Shown: piece after piece, positions 1 through 9,404 of the stretch
How the letters are laid out: every line of letters starts with the position of its first letter
Position numbering within the stretch: the first letter of the stretch is position 1
Source: Sedimentisphaerales bacterium
Lineage (GTDB): Bacteria > Planctomycetota > Phycisphaerae > Sedimentisphaerales > Anaerobacaceae
Length of the DNA: 64,000 nucleotides
Reading direction: 5' to 3'
Assembly: GCA_016932835.1 (NCBI GenBank)
Contig: JAFGCD010000155.1
Span: forward strand, 32,299-96,298
Notes under the pieces: model-generated
What the model saw: the letters and a program-made list of their open reading frames with translations, nothing else
The model's database searches: none
Told to the model about the DNA's origin: nothing
Program-made: the position numbers and the translations under genes

Positions 1-137
1 TTGCCGCGCTCTATTTTGCCCATAACATTGGTGCCGACAACCGCTGCCAGCAGGCCGATGATGATCAGCATTGCAACAAGCTCGATCATCGTAAAACCGC
101 TTCTCGCTCGTCTTCGTTTTTCTCTTTTGGCCTCCAT
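1..137 (-). CDS. gspG: Type II secretion major pseudopilin GspG, N-terminal part (truncated by window edge)
   Basis: Reverse strand reads MEAKREKRRRARSGFTMIELVAMLIIIGLLAAVVGTNVMGKIERG, a class III prepilin peptide (GFTMIEL); lies upstream of gspF. Confidence 0.85.
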   Translation of the reverse strand, partial: MEAKREKRRRARSGFTMIELVAMLIIIGLLAAVVGTNVMGKIERG

Positions 138-184
138 ATCAGGCTCCCAAAAAAACATTCGTTCCTGAACTTATCTCAATCTGT

Positions 185-1402
185 CTAAAACTTGCCCGAC
201 GAAACCTCGAGGATCGGCAGTATCGTCGCATACGCAATCACGCCGATTATCGCCGCCATAACAACTATGATAAGCGGCTCGACCGCCGCGCTCAACCTTT
301 CAATAACAACATCCGTCGATGCCTCCAGATTATCGCTGATGTTCTTCAGCATCGTTTCGAGTTCGCCGCTCTTCTCGCCGACCGCAACCATGTGAGCAAT
401 AGCAGGATCGATTACGCCGCTGTCGCGAAGCGGAGTCGCAATATCGGCGCCGGCAAGAATCCGCTCTCGGGAATGCCGAATGGCGCGCTTCATCAGAACG
501 TTGCCCGTAACCTCGGCAACGACCCGGAGTGATTCGGCCATCGAGAGACCGGAGCCAAGAAGGGTCGATAGGGTCGAAGCGAAACGAGCAACCACTCGCT
601 GCCGTATCAAGGGCCCGAATATCGGAACCGACAGCAGAAACTTGTCACGCAGATAAGCCCCGCGCTCGGTCTTGAAGAACCGCCTGACGCCCCATACCAG
701 CAACCCTATCGAGCCTATCACGACAATCACCCAAAGACTCGTAAGAACGTAGCTGACGCCCATCAGTTGTCTGGTAATCCAGGGCAGTTCCTGGCCCGTA
801 CCGACGATCTGCTCGCCGATCTTGGGAATAACCGCAGTGGTAAGGATGATGATAGCCGCCAGGCAGAACGCCATCAGAAACATAGGATACACCATCGCCG
901 TCTTGACCTTCGACTCCACGCGCTGCCGCTTCTGCATAAAACCGGCGATGATCGAGAAGCTCTCCGACATTGTGCCGGTCACTTCCCCGACCCGAATCAT
1001 GCTGACGTATATCACATCGAAAAAATCGCCGTAATCGCTGAGGGCGTCCGTGAATGATTCGCCCGTCACTACCCGGTCTCGAATATCCGTAATCGCGGTC
1101 TTGAACCGCGAATCGGAGACCTGCAAAGTCATCACAGACAGAGCTTCGGTCAGCTTGATCCCCGAATTGAGCAGGGTCGCCATCTGCTGCGTGAAGTCTA
1201 TCAACTGTGTCTTCCTGGCACGCGAGAATATGGAAAAAAACGCCGTCTTGCGCTCCGAGGTGGAGCTGACCTCCGAAACCGACGTGGGGTGCATATTGCG
1301 CGCGCGTAACTGGCTCCTGGCCGCATAGGAACTCTCGGCGGCAATGGAGCCCTTGCTCTTCTTGCCGTCGGCTGCTATAGCTGTGTAACTGTATCTCGGC
1401 AT
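185..1402 (-). CDS. gspF: Type II secretion system inner membrane protein GspF
   Basis: MPRYSYTAIAADGKKSKGSI start, FTQQMATLLNSGIKLTEAL and duplicated T2SSF domains; adjacent to gspE and gspG. Confidence 0.93.
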   Translation of the reverse strand: MPRYSYTAIAADGKKSKGSIAAESSYAARSQLRARNMHPTSVSEVSSTSERKTAFFSIFSRARKTQLIDFTQQMATLLNSGIKLTEALSVMTLQVSDSRFKTAITDIRDRVVTGESFTDALSDYGDFFDVIYVSMIRVGEVTGTMSESFSIIAGFMQKRQRVESKVKTAMVYPMFLMAFCLAAIIILTTAVIPKIGEQIVGTGQELPWITRQLMGVSYVLTSLWVIVVIGSIGLLVWGVRRFFKTERGAYLRDKFLLSVPIFGPLIRQRVVARFASTLSTLLGSGLSMAESLRVVAEVTGNVLMKRAIRHSRERILAGADIATPLRDSGVIDPAIAHMVAVGEKSGELETMLKNISDNLEASTDVVIERLSAAVEPLIIVVMAAIIGVIAYATILPILEVSSGKF

Positions 1403-1453
1403 CGCGCATCGCCTTCTGTAACAACCTTACTCGACAATCACCCGCCCGGCCGG

Positions 1454-3172
1454 CTAAATAACATCCGCCTGCGTAACTCGCAGCACTTCCGAAACGGTCG
1501 TTTCGCCTGCGAGAACCTTTCTCGCTCCGTCCATTCGCAGTGTCCGCATTCCGGTATCGAGCGCGTGTTTTTTTATGGCGCCGGCTGTTTCACGCTTGTA
1601 TATCATATCCTGTATCGCTTCGCTTATGGTAAGCAATTCGTATATGCCCGTTCGGCCTCGATATCCCGTCTTGAAGCACTTCTCGCAACCTGCACCGGCG
1701 AAGAATTCGGCCCCGGCCTTGATAGACTTCGCCAGGCTCCCGTTTGTCAGCCCAAGAGCTCTCAAATCCCGCTCCGAAGGTTTGGTCGGCTCTTTGCAGT
1801 CGAGGCATATCCTTCGCACCAGTCGCTGCGCCAGTATAGCGATTACCGATGAACTCACAAGATAAGGCTCGACCCCCAAGTCCAGAAGTCGGCTCACGGC
1901 CCCGGCTGCATCGTTCGTGTGCAGAGTGCTGAAAACCAAATGACCCGTCAAAGAAGACTGTATGGCCATGCTCGCCGTCTCGATATCGCGAACCTCGCCG
2001 ACCATAATGACATCAGGATCCTGACGGAGTACATGACGAAGCGACGTCGCAAAAGTCATACCCTTTTTCGACGCAACCTGAATCTGGCTTATCCCCTCAA
2101 GCTGATATTCTATCGGATCCTCGATAGTCAGGACGTTTTTCTCCGAAGAGTTGAGTCGATTGAGACTCGCGTAAAGGGTGGTGCTCTTGCCGCTGCCGGT
2201 AGGCCCCGTTACGAAGATCACGCCGTGAGAACGATGGAGCAGCGAATCGAATTGCTCGAGGTCGTCTTCGAGCATACCGAGTTCGTTGAGCGTGAAAAGG
2301 CCCCGGCTCTTGTCGAGCAGACGAAGAACGCTTCGTTCGCCGAAGCTCGTCGGAACCGTACTGATACGCAAGTCCACCTCCCGCTGGCCCAGCCTGACGC
2401 TGCACCGCCCGTCCTGAGGCAGTCTGCGTTCGGCGATGTCCATGCCCGCCATAACCTTTATACGCGATACTATCAGCGGCAAAACGTTCCTGTTCAGGCT
2501 CAGGACGTCATACAAAATGCCGTCGATACGGTAGCGAACCTGGACCTTGGATTCGTATGGATGAACGTGGATGTCGCTCGCACGCATCTGAAGCGCGCGA
2601 AAGAGAACATCGTTGACCAGCCTGATTACCGGAGGCCTGTTGACCACATCCAGCAGGTCGTCGGAGGCGGCAACCTCATCGACGAGCTGGTCGAGATTCT
2701 GCTGGTCGAGCTCCTCGGCCACTTCCTCGATAACGGTTGATCGCTGCTCGTATGCAACGTCTATGGCGGCGGTTATCGTCGTCCGCGTCGAGACAGCCGC
2801 TCGAACGGGCAGGCCCGTCATCTTCGAAACGTTGTCTAGGGCGTTTGCATCCAGGGGCTTCGACAGAACTATCGTCAGCTCGCCGTTGTCCGATTCACGC
2901 TGTATGCCAATCAGAAAGTGGTGCTGGGCATAGGTAGCCGGGACGGTCTCGATGAAATCGACGGGCACCGAGTTATCCGGTATCTCGGCCAGGTATTCCC
3001 AGCCCAGGGCCTCTGCAAAAAGCTTGAGAACCGCATCTTCGGTGAAAAAAGGACAAGTAAGCAGGGCGTCGTCCAGTCGGCCCGTGGTCTTGTTTTCATC
3101 GAGGAATTTGCGCAGTTTCTCTGCGTCGATGATCCCCGTCCGTTCTGCGGTTTTTATCAGCAAATCTTTCAT
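1454..3172 (-). CDS. gspE: Type II secretion ATPase GspE
   Basis: Walker A GPTGSGKSTTLYASL, TIEDPIEYQLEGISQIQV, GEVRDIETASMAIQ, HTNDAAGAVSRLLDLG, CxxC pairs. Confidence 0.95.
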   Translation of the reverse strand: MKDLLIKTAERTGIIDAEKLRKFLDENKTTGRLDDALLTCPFFTEDAVLKLFAEALGWEYLAEIPDNSVPVDFIETVPATYAQHHFLIGIQRESDNGELTIVLSKPLDANALDNVSKMTGLPVRAAVSTRTTITAAIDVAYEQRSTVIEEVAEELDQQNLDQLVDEVAASDDLLDVVNRPPVIRLVNDVLFRALQMRASDIHVHPYESKVQVRYRIDGILYDVLSLNRNVLPLIVSRIKVMAGMDIAERRLPQDGRCSVRLGQREVDLRISTVPTSFGERSVLRLLDKSRGLFTLNELGMLEDDLEQFDSLLHRSHGVIFVTGPTGSGKSTTLYASLNRLNSSEKNVLTIEDPIEYQLEGISQIQVASKKGMTFATSLRHVLRQDPDVIMVGEVRDIETASMAIQSSLTGHLVFSTLHTNDAAGAVSRLLDLGVEPYLVSSSVIAILAQRLVRRICLDCKEPTKPSERDLRALGLTNGSLAKSIKAGAEFFAGAGCEKCFKTGYRGRTGIYELLTISEAIQDMIYKRETAGAIKKHALDTGMRTLRMDGARKVLAGETTVSEVLRVTQADVI

Positions 3173-3241
3173 GCACGTAAAATGAATCTAATCCTTGTGC
3201 TGATTAGTTCTACCGGTCGGCCACAGTAATTGTTCACCCTG

Positions 3242-6200
3242 TTACTCGTCGTCCAGGACCCGGATCGGGGCGATACGTTTCGATTTTATCCCCGGGAAGC
3301 TCTTGTAACCCTGGAATTCCTGCTCGAACTTTTCAAACGCCAGCCTGTTGCGCTGCGATATCTTCTCCAGGTCCGGCAGGCCCTGGGCCAAGGTTTCCGC
3401 CGGACGGATAATCTCAGCCTTGACGAATACGTAAAGCCGTTTCTGCAAATCGCTGTTGCTGACGCTCCTGAACAGCGCCCCGACAATAGGCAAATCGCCT
3501 AACAGCGGGACCTTGGTTCCGCCCTTGCCCTGATTGAGCTTAATCATGCCCCCCAGGATTATCGTGCTGCCGTCCGGCACTGTGACTATCGTATTGAGAT
3601 CGCTGCTGGTCGTGTCAGGAGGCTTGTCGCCAGTGATATTGCCGAAGTCCGACCGCGTTAGAGTTATCTCAAGCCTGAGAAGCTGGCCTTCACTTATGTG
3701 CGGCGTAATATCGAGCGATATCCCCGCGTCGTAACCCTGGAAATCGACTGCCGTCTGAACCAGCGTGCTCTCATTCGTTCCTCCGCTGGCCACCGGAATG
3801 GACGTTTCTTTTCTGACATACGTTGTATCCGTCGTGCTTATGGTTCCCGTCTCGTTGTCGTTGACAAGAATCTTCGGTTTTGCCAGCACCCTGCCGTAGT
3901 CCTTTGCCTGCATTGCTTCTAAGAGTATGTTCACATGGGTATCGCCGTAGAAGCCTGTGAAATCACCGGACTGCGACTGAAAATCGATATAGCGTGCACG
4001 GGCGCCGTCCGCCGACAGCCCTGCGACTATATCCGAACTGGACTTCCCTTCCGTAATGACTCCCGTCAAGCCTGATGTATCAAGCAGATCGGGCAGGCTC
4101 TGGATTACGTTCAGGTCATATTCGAACCTGTCGTTTTTCGTAACTTCCACCAGCGTCACGTCTATCAGCACCTGAGGCCTGCGCTTGTCCAGCGTCTTGA
4201 TCAGATTGCTTATCCACTCCTGGTTCTTCTTGCTGGCATAGACAATTATCGAGAAGGTATTCTCGTCGGGGACGATTACTATCTCCTCCTCGGTCTTCTT
4301 TATGACCTGCTCTATCTTGCCCTCTTTGTCCTTGACGGTTTCCTGGATGAGTTTCTCCAGGATGGTGGCCAGGTCTTCGGGCTTCTGGTTCTCTAAAGGA
4401 TAGATGACATAAGGTATCGTCCCGGTTTCCGTTTGGGCATCGACATACTTGAGGATTAGTGCTATCTGGGTATGCTGCTCGGCGGTGGCGTTTATCAGCA
4501 GCGAGTTCGTCGCCTCGATAATGATCACCAGAGGCTCTTCGACCAAGGCCGGCGATGCTCCGCCTGTGCTCAAGGCCGACGCCGGAGTCGCAGCCGCAGG
4601 AGCCGCAGGCGCTGCTGCAGCCTTTGTCGCCGCTCCGACCCGCTGGGTCCCGGTAATCCGAGAACTCTGCGACGAAGACGATCTTCCACCGCCGCTGACT
4701 ATGCCGAGCTCCTGGAGTTTCGAGCGAACCTGCTCGGCATCCACGTGTTCGATTCTATAGAGCTTCAGCGTTCGAAGATCGGTTTGGGCGACATCCAGGG
4801 CGTCTATCAACTCCTCGACATTGTCCAACTCCTCGTCAAAACCGATCATCAGGATTCGATTGGTTCTTTCGTCGGCATCGAGATAAACGCCGGACTCCGC
4901 TGACGCACCAGACGACCGGGAGGCAGTCGGCGCCGACCGCGCCGCGCGTTCTTTCGCAAGCCGGGCGGTGTATGCGGCGGTGGTTTCCCCGGGCTGCCGA
5001 CTACTTGGTGAGGCGCTGCCGGCGCCGGAAGACATCTGACCCACGGAAATGGACACCGTTCCGAGCTGCTCGGCAAGAGTCTTTATCTTCGGGGCAAGGG
5101 CGGTAGCCATGGTGTACTGGCAGGCCCTGAACCTGATTTTCTTCGGCTTGCCGGGCTTGTCGATCATCTTCAACAACCGCTCCACACGCGGCATGCGATA
5201 CGCATACCCCGTGACAAACAGCATCTTTGCATCGCCGACAGGCGAAACATTCGTGCCGAGTTTCATCCCGGCCAGGAGATTCTGGGCGCTCGCCGCGTCG
5301 ATATATTCCAGCTTGAAAATGCGGGTGACGATCACATGGCCTGGCTCGGTTATCTGGTCGTCCTCCGTCTCGATGATGGCCGGGTCTATCGCATCGGCCA
5401 CGAGAGTAACCGTAACGATCCCGGCCGCATCGTTACGCGTCATCGCGAAACCCTGAAATTGAAGCACCGATTCCAGCAGAGGATACAACTCATCAATCTG
5501 GATAGAACCCTTTCGGTCGCCGGTCCAGAGAATCGTTACTTCCCCCTTGATCTTGACTGGATCGTACAAAAAGTTCAAATCCAGGTACTCCCCGGCCAAC
5601 TGCAGCAGCCGGACTATATCGAGCTTCTCAGGCAGCGTGACCCTCAGAATATCATTGGCGTTGCCTTTGGGCTCGGGCCCGTAAATACTCGGAGGTTTCC
5701 TTATCGGCGACGGCTCGACGGGCCCGGCTGCGACGCCCGACGGTTCGTTGGCGTCATCCGAACCGGCAGGTTCGATCTTGCCGACCTTCACCGAATCACC
5801 GGCGCCTTCGCCGGGCTTGGGCGCCGGCGGAGCCGTATACGTCTGCTTCTCGATCAACTGGCCGACGGCGGCAGCGATCCTCTCGACCCGACTGGGCTGG
5901 GCGATTACTACGACCGAACCGTTATGCACATCAACTATGGCCATGCCTGAGCCGTCATCTTTGGGCGGATTGGAGAAAGTACCGACCGACAGCCCGCCGA
6001 CTTTCTCGGCAATAGCTGCGCTCGCAGGCAGCTCTGCGGCGTCTGCGGCTAACTTGAGCATCCTAACGCTGTATGTTTGCGCCGCATCGACAAGATCCAG
6101 AACCGCTTTAGCCTTGGCAACATCACCGCCCTCGCCGGTCACAAGAAGTGACGGAGAGCCGGCAAGCTGCGATACGGTTCCCAATCCCACCTCCGCAAGA

Positions 6201-6370
6201 TACTTCTTGCCCTGCGCTGCCGATATGTGCTTCAACGCAAAAATCCTGAACCCGCCGCCGTCAGACGCCCCATAAACCAGAGAACCGCCGCAGAACAACA
6301 GCAGCAAAATAACCGTCGCAGAGACAACAATCCTGGCGCGAGTCTCATGATAAAATCGAAGTTTTCTCAT
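3242..6370 (-). CDS. gspD: Type II secretion secretin GspD-like outer membrane protein (large, 1042 aa)
   Basis: Repeated N-domain-like segments, C-terminal secretin motif VPDGSTIILGGMIK...GTKVPLLGDLPIVGALFRS; N-terminal signal/TM segment. Confidence 0.9.
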   Translation of the reverse strand: MRKLRFYHETRARIVVSATVILLLLFCGGSLVYGASDGGGFRIFALKHISAAQGKKYLAEVGLGTVSQLAGSPSLLVTGEGGDVAKAKAVLDLVDAAQTYSVRMLKLAADAAELPASAAIAEKVGGLSVGTFSNPPKDDGSGMAIVDVHNGSVVVIAQPSRVERIAAAVGQLIEKQTYTAPPAPKPGEGAGDSVKVGKIEPAGSDDANEPSGVAAGPVEPSPIRKPPSIYGPEPKGNANDILRVTLPEKLDIVRLLQLAGEYLDLNFLYDPVKIKGEVTILWTGDRKGSIQIDELYPLLESVLQFQGFAMTRNDAAGIVTVTLVADAIDPAIIETEDDQITEPGHVIVTRIFKLEYIDAASAQNLLAGMKLGTNVSPVGDAKMLFVTGYAYRMPRVERLLKMIDKPGKPKKIRFRACQYTMATALAPKIKTLAEQLGTVSISVGQMSSGAGSASPSSRQPGETTAAYTARLAKERAARSAPTASRSSGASAESGVYLDADERTNRILMIGFDEELDNVEELIDALDVAQTDLRTLKLYRIEHVDAEQVRSKLQELGIVSGGGRSSSSQSSRITGTQRVGAATKAAAAPAAPAAATPASALSTGGASPALVEEPLVIIIEATNSLLINATAEQHTQIALILKYVDAQTETGTIPYVIYPLENQKPEDLATILEKLIQETVKDKEGKIEQVIKKTEEEIVIVPDENTFSIIVYASKKNQEWISNLIKTLDKRRPQVLIDVTLVEVTKNDRFEYDLNVIQSLPDLLDTSGLTGVITEGKSSSDIVAGLSADGARARYIDFQSQSGDFTGFYGDTHVNILLEAMQAKDYGRVLAKPKILVNDNETGTISTTDTTYVRKETSIPVASGGTNESTLVQTAVDFQGYDAGISLDITPHISEGQLLRLEITLTRSDFGNITGDKPPDTTSSDLNTIVTVPDGSTIILGGMIKLNQGKGGTKVPLLGDLPIVGALFRSVSNSDLQKRLYVFVKAEIIRPAETLAQGLPDLEKISQRNRLAFEKFEQEFQGYKSFPGIKSKRIAPIRVLDDE

Positions 6371-7007
6371 CGCAGATCACCCCGTCATTCCGATAAACGA
6401 AAAATTACAAGACATCTTCTATCCTTACCGGACATACCGGCCGAAGCACCAAAGCCGCAAATCCCTTCTCGCGGACTTATCGAGCATCCCTCAATGGCCA
6501 AAACAGCCTCCATTAGAGGACTCGCTATTTATCAGACACTGTAAACTCATATCAGTTCCACACTCTCGGCCAAAAAACGCATAATCCGCCTGCCTGGGGC
6601 GGAAAAAACGCCGGACCTCGAACGGGCCAAAACACCTGATTACTCGGCCAATTTAAATGCCGACTTGTGGGGATTCCAGGGCCGCACAACGCCATTTTTC
6701 AGGCATCCGCAGCAACGCCCAACAGGCATGACAGGCACGGCACAGCAGCACAACGAAAGGGGATTCGACCAGACCGCCTATACCCCTGGAATGTCTCAGG
6801 GGCCGCACAGCAGGATTAATCGTATGGAGTCTGAAGCAAGGGCCTGTTTAGGAAAAGCCAATATGTCCGACAGACAGCAACGGCAATTCTGCAATACCCT
6901 CTCACCCGGTGCTTTGCGCGGGGACTCTCCTGTCTTGGAAATGCATGTGGCCGTTCACCGAATATGGCATGCGATGAATCGTGGATTCTTTCCCTGCCGC
7001 TCTATTT

Positions 7008-7934
7008 TCATCTGGTCGTATTCGGACGGGGACGAGGGGCAGGCGGCGCTGTCGTCTTACTTGCCGTGTCGCTCGAACCTGACTTAGCGGCGGCCTCTTT
7101 CGCCTCCTTCTCAGCCAGCATCTTCTGGAACAACGCCATAGGGTTGTCATCGCCCTCCGGCAAAGCTGCGTCAACCTTGCTCGCGGATGATTCCTTCATA
7201 GCCTTGAGCCTGTCCCCCAATGCCGCCAGCCTTGCATTCTCCTCGTTGCTCAGCCGAGATCTCACGCTTGCCGGCGCCACCGGGCCCCTCCGACCGCTAC
7301 TCGGACTAGGAGGAATACTCGTCCTGCTCCTCGACGCAGCAGGCGTAACAGGGGTCGGCGATCCGACCCGCGAAGTAAGAGACGGCCCGCTTACAACACT
7401 CGTCGGCGCCGGGCCTTCTTCGACCATTATCTCCGAAGTTCCCTGAGCATCACGAACGACTACCACTCCGTCTTTGACCTCTTCAATCGTCAAGTGCATC
7501 ACGGCGGCGCCCTGTCGGACCATATGCAGCCCTTTGCCGGGCTCGTCCAGCAGAGCAAGAGAAAGGTTCGGATTCGACTCGCAGACAACTGTCCCGAAAA
7601 GCCTGAACTTCGGTTTGCTCTGCGGGGGCTCGGGAATCTCCGGCAGCTTGGGCACATCGGTCGTAGTGACCTGCTTGGCAACCACCGTGGGCTTGGGCGG
7701 ATTCAGGATCGAGCCGAAACGCTCGGCCTGCGCGACCAGTGGCGAGACCTGCCCGGCGCTGCGCTTCTTGGCCGCTCCGCCAACGCTCTTGGCAAACTGC
7801 TCCTTCACGCTCGGAGAAGCCAAAAAGGACTCTATCGCATCGTCCTTATGCACCCCGAAAACTACGGAAGATACAAACAAACCGATCGCCAGTATTACCG
7901 CCAAAATGCTGCTTATCTGCAATGTCTTTATCAT
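7008..7934 (-). CDS. GspC-like inner membrane secretion protein
   Basis: N-terminal TM helix, then a GspC HR-like segment FRLFGTVVCESNPNLSLALLDEPGKGLHMVRQGAAVMHLTIEEVKDGVVVV, low-complexity C-terminus; near the T2SS genes. Confidence 0.55.
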   Translation of the reverse strand: MIKTLQISSILAVILAIGLFVSSVVFGVHKDDAIESFLASPSVKEQFAKSVGGAAKKRSAGQVSPLVAQAERFGSILNPPKPTVVAKQVTTTDVPKLPEIPEPPQSKPKFRLFGTVVCESNPNLSLALLDEPGKGLHMVRQGAAVMHLTIEEVKDGVVVVRDAQGTSEIMVEEGPAPTSVVSGPSLTSRVGSPTPVTPAASRSRTSIPPSPSSGRRGPVAPASVRSRLSNEENARLAALGDRLKAMKESSASKVDAALPEGDDNPMALFQKMLAEKEAKEAAAKSGSSDTASKTTAPPAPRPRPNTTR

Positions 7935-9340
7935 CGGTCTTTAGAACCTCCAGTACTTTTATATACTTTGACATCGCTCGGCGTGTTCGGTTCCACCCAA
8001 TGTATGATTTTTTCAAAATATTCCGCCTCATTACCGCTGTAATTGGCGCTGTTATCGGGCGTATGGCACTGTTCGCAGGTATATTTCGGCTCGCCGGTCG
8101 GCTTGGCGCCGAGGCTCGAAATGTGCATCGAGCCGGGCCCGTGGCAGTTTTCGCAGCCCACATCCCGCATCTGCGGCGTCTGCTCGGGAGAAACAAAGCC
8201 GCTCTCATACCGCAAGCCGACAACATGGCAGATAACGCACTCCGGATCGTAATCCGACCCGACAGTCTCCAGAATAGAATAGGCACGGGCGTGCCCTTTC
8301 TGCCGCCACTTCTCATAAGCGTACTCGTGGCAGCTCTTGCACGCATCCGAGCCGGTATAACTCAAGCCGTCTGAGAGCGAAATCCGGGGTTGCGACTCGA
8401 GTATCCCGCTGTTCCGCATCATCAGTTGATAATCCTCATAAAGCTCGTCAAGAGCCTTGGCCGGGGGCAAATCCTCAGTGACCGGCAAGGCCGAGAATTC
8501 CAGTCTGAAGGGTTCTTTCCCCTTGCCGGGTCGAATCTCCAACTTGCCCACATACTTGCCCAACTGCCCCGCAGAGACAACCAGGGGCCGTCTCTTGGCA
8601 TCCCCGATAACAACAGGCTTGTCCGAACCATCCACACAAACGACGCAATCGACGAATCCGACATCCTTCAGGAAAGTACCGACCTTCTCCGCCTGGCAAC
8701 CGTTCACGATGAGAATCTTGACGGCTTGCTCATCAGATGCGGCCCCAAAAAGCCCTTTGATTTCCTCTGCCTTGCCCCTCTCCAAATCAAACGCCGCAAT
8801 TACCACCCGGATCTGTCCGCCTTTGAGAACCATCCGCCGGCTGAATGTCGCCGGCAGATTCGCATCTGTAATGCCTGCAGCACAGATGAATTTCGGATCC
8901 TGTCCCATATTCGCCAACAATCCGAGATTCTGCGCAGTCTCAATATCTCTGGCAGTCAGATTGACAAGATCATAGTCGAGCAGTCCCAACGCCCTGATAA
9001 TCACGTTGAACTTAATCAGGTCCTGTTCTCTCTGGTCTCTGATTAGAAACCCGGTATCTATAATGAGCCTGCGGGCCTTGGGAACCTGTGCGAGAATGGC
9101 CTTTCTCCGACTGAATCCCCCGAGCTGCCCGCCCGAACAGCCGCACGGCTTCATCGATCCGAACTCGTTGCCCGTCAGGAAGACCGTGAGCACCTCCGGA
9201 CTGCTCTTGGGCTGCCCCGCTATCCTTCTCGACGGACCCATCCCGACAGACAAAAAAAGCAAACACCCCGCCAAACCAATACTCGCGTAGCCGATTAACC
9301 GCATAGTTATAGAAAGCCGGGCTGCTCGCCAAGCCGACAA
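7931..9340 (-). CDS. Multiheme cytochrome c family lipoprotein (likely start 9304)
   Basis: Four CxxCH motifs (CKSCH, CVICH, CENCH, CEQCH), lipobox-like GLAGC after a TM segment, KPCGCSGGQLGGFSRR motif; 4-nt overlap with the downstream GspC-like gene. Confidence 0.82.
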   Translation of the reverse strand: MSAWRAARLSITMRLIGYASIGLAGCLLFLSVGMGPSRRIAGQPKSSPEVLTVFLTGNEFGSMKPCGCSGGQLGGFSRRKAILAQVPKARRLIIDTGFLIRDQREQDLIKFNVIIRALGLLDYDLVNLTARDIETAQNLGLLANMGQDPKFICAAGITDANLPATFSRRMVLKGGQIRVVIAAFDLERGKAEEIKGLFGAASDEQAVKILIVNGCQAEKVGTFLKDVGFVDCVVCVDGSDKPVVIGDAKRRPLVVSAGQLGKYVGKLEIRPGKGKEPFRLEFSALPVTEDLPPAKALDELYEDYQLMMRNSGILESQPRISLSDGLSYTGSDACKSCHEYAYEKWRQKGHARAYSILETVGSDYDPECVICHVVGLRYESGFVSPEQTPQMRDVGCENCHGPGSMHISSLGAKPTGEPKYTCEQCHTPDNSANYSGNEAEYFEKIIHWVEPNTPSDVKVYKSTGGSKDR

Positions 9341-9404
9341 AAATATCTCGATCGTGCCCGCCGACGAGGTCGTTCGCTCCCGGACTCTACATGCCTCTTC
9401 AATG

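Noticed and set aside
6750-6790. tRNA-like T-arm (GGTCGAATCCCC on the minus strand)
   Set aside because: T-loop is one base short and no acceptor, D or anticodon arms fit around it
6841-6960. c-di-GMP (GEMM) riboswitch on the minus strand
   Set aside because: GCGCAAAGCACCGGG resembles the core, but the AAACC..GAAA upstream half and tetraloop receptor are not present
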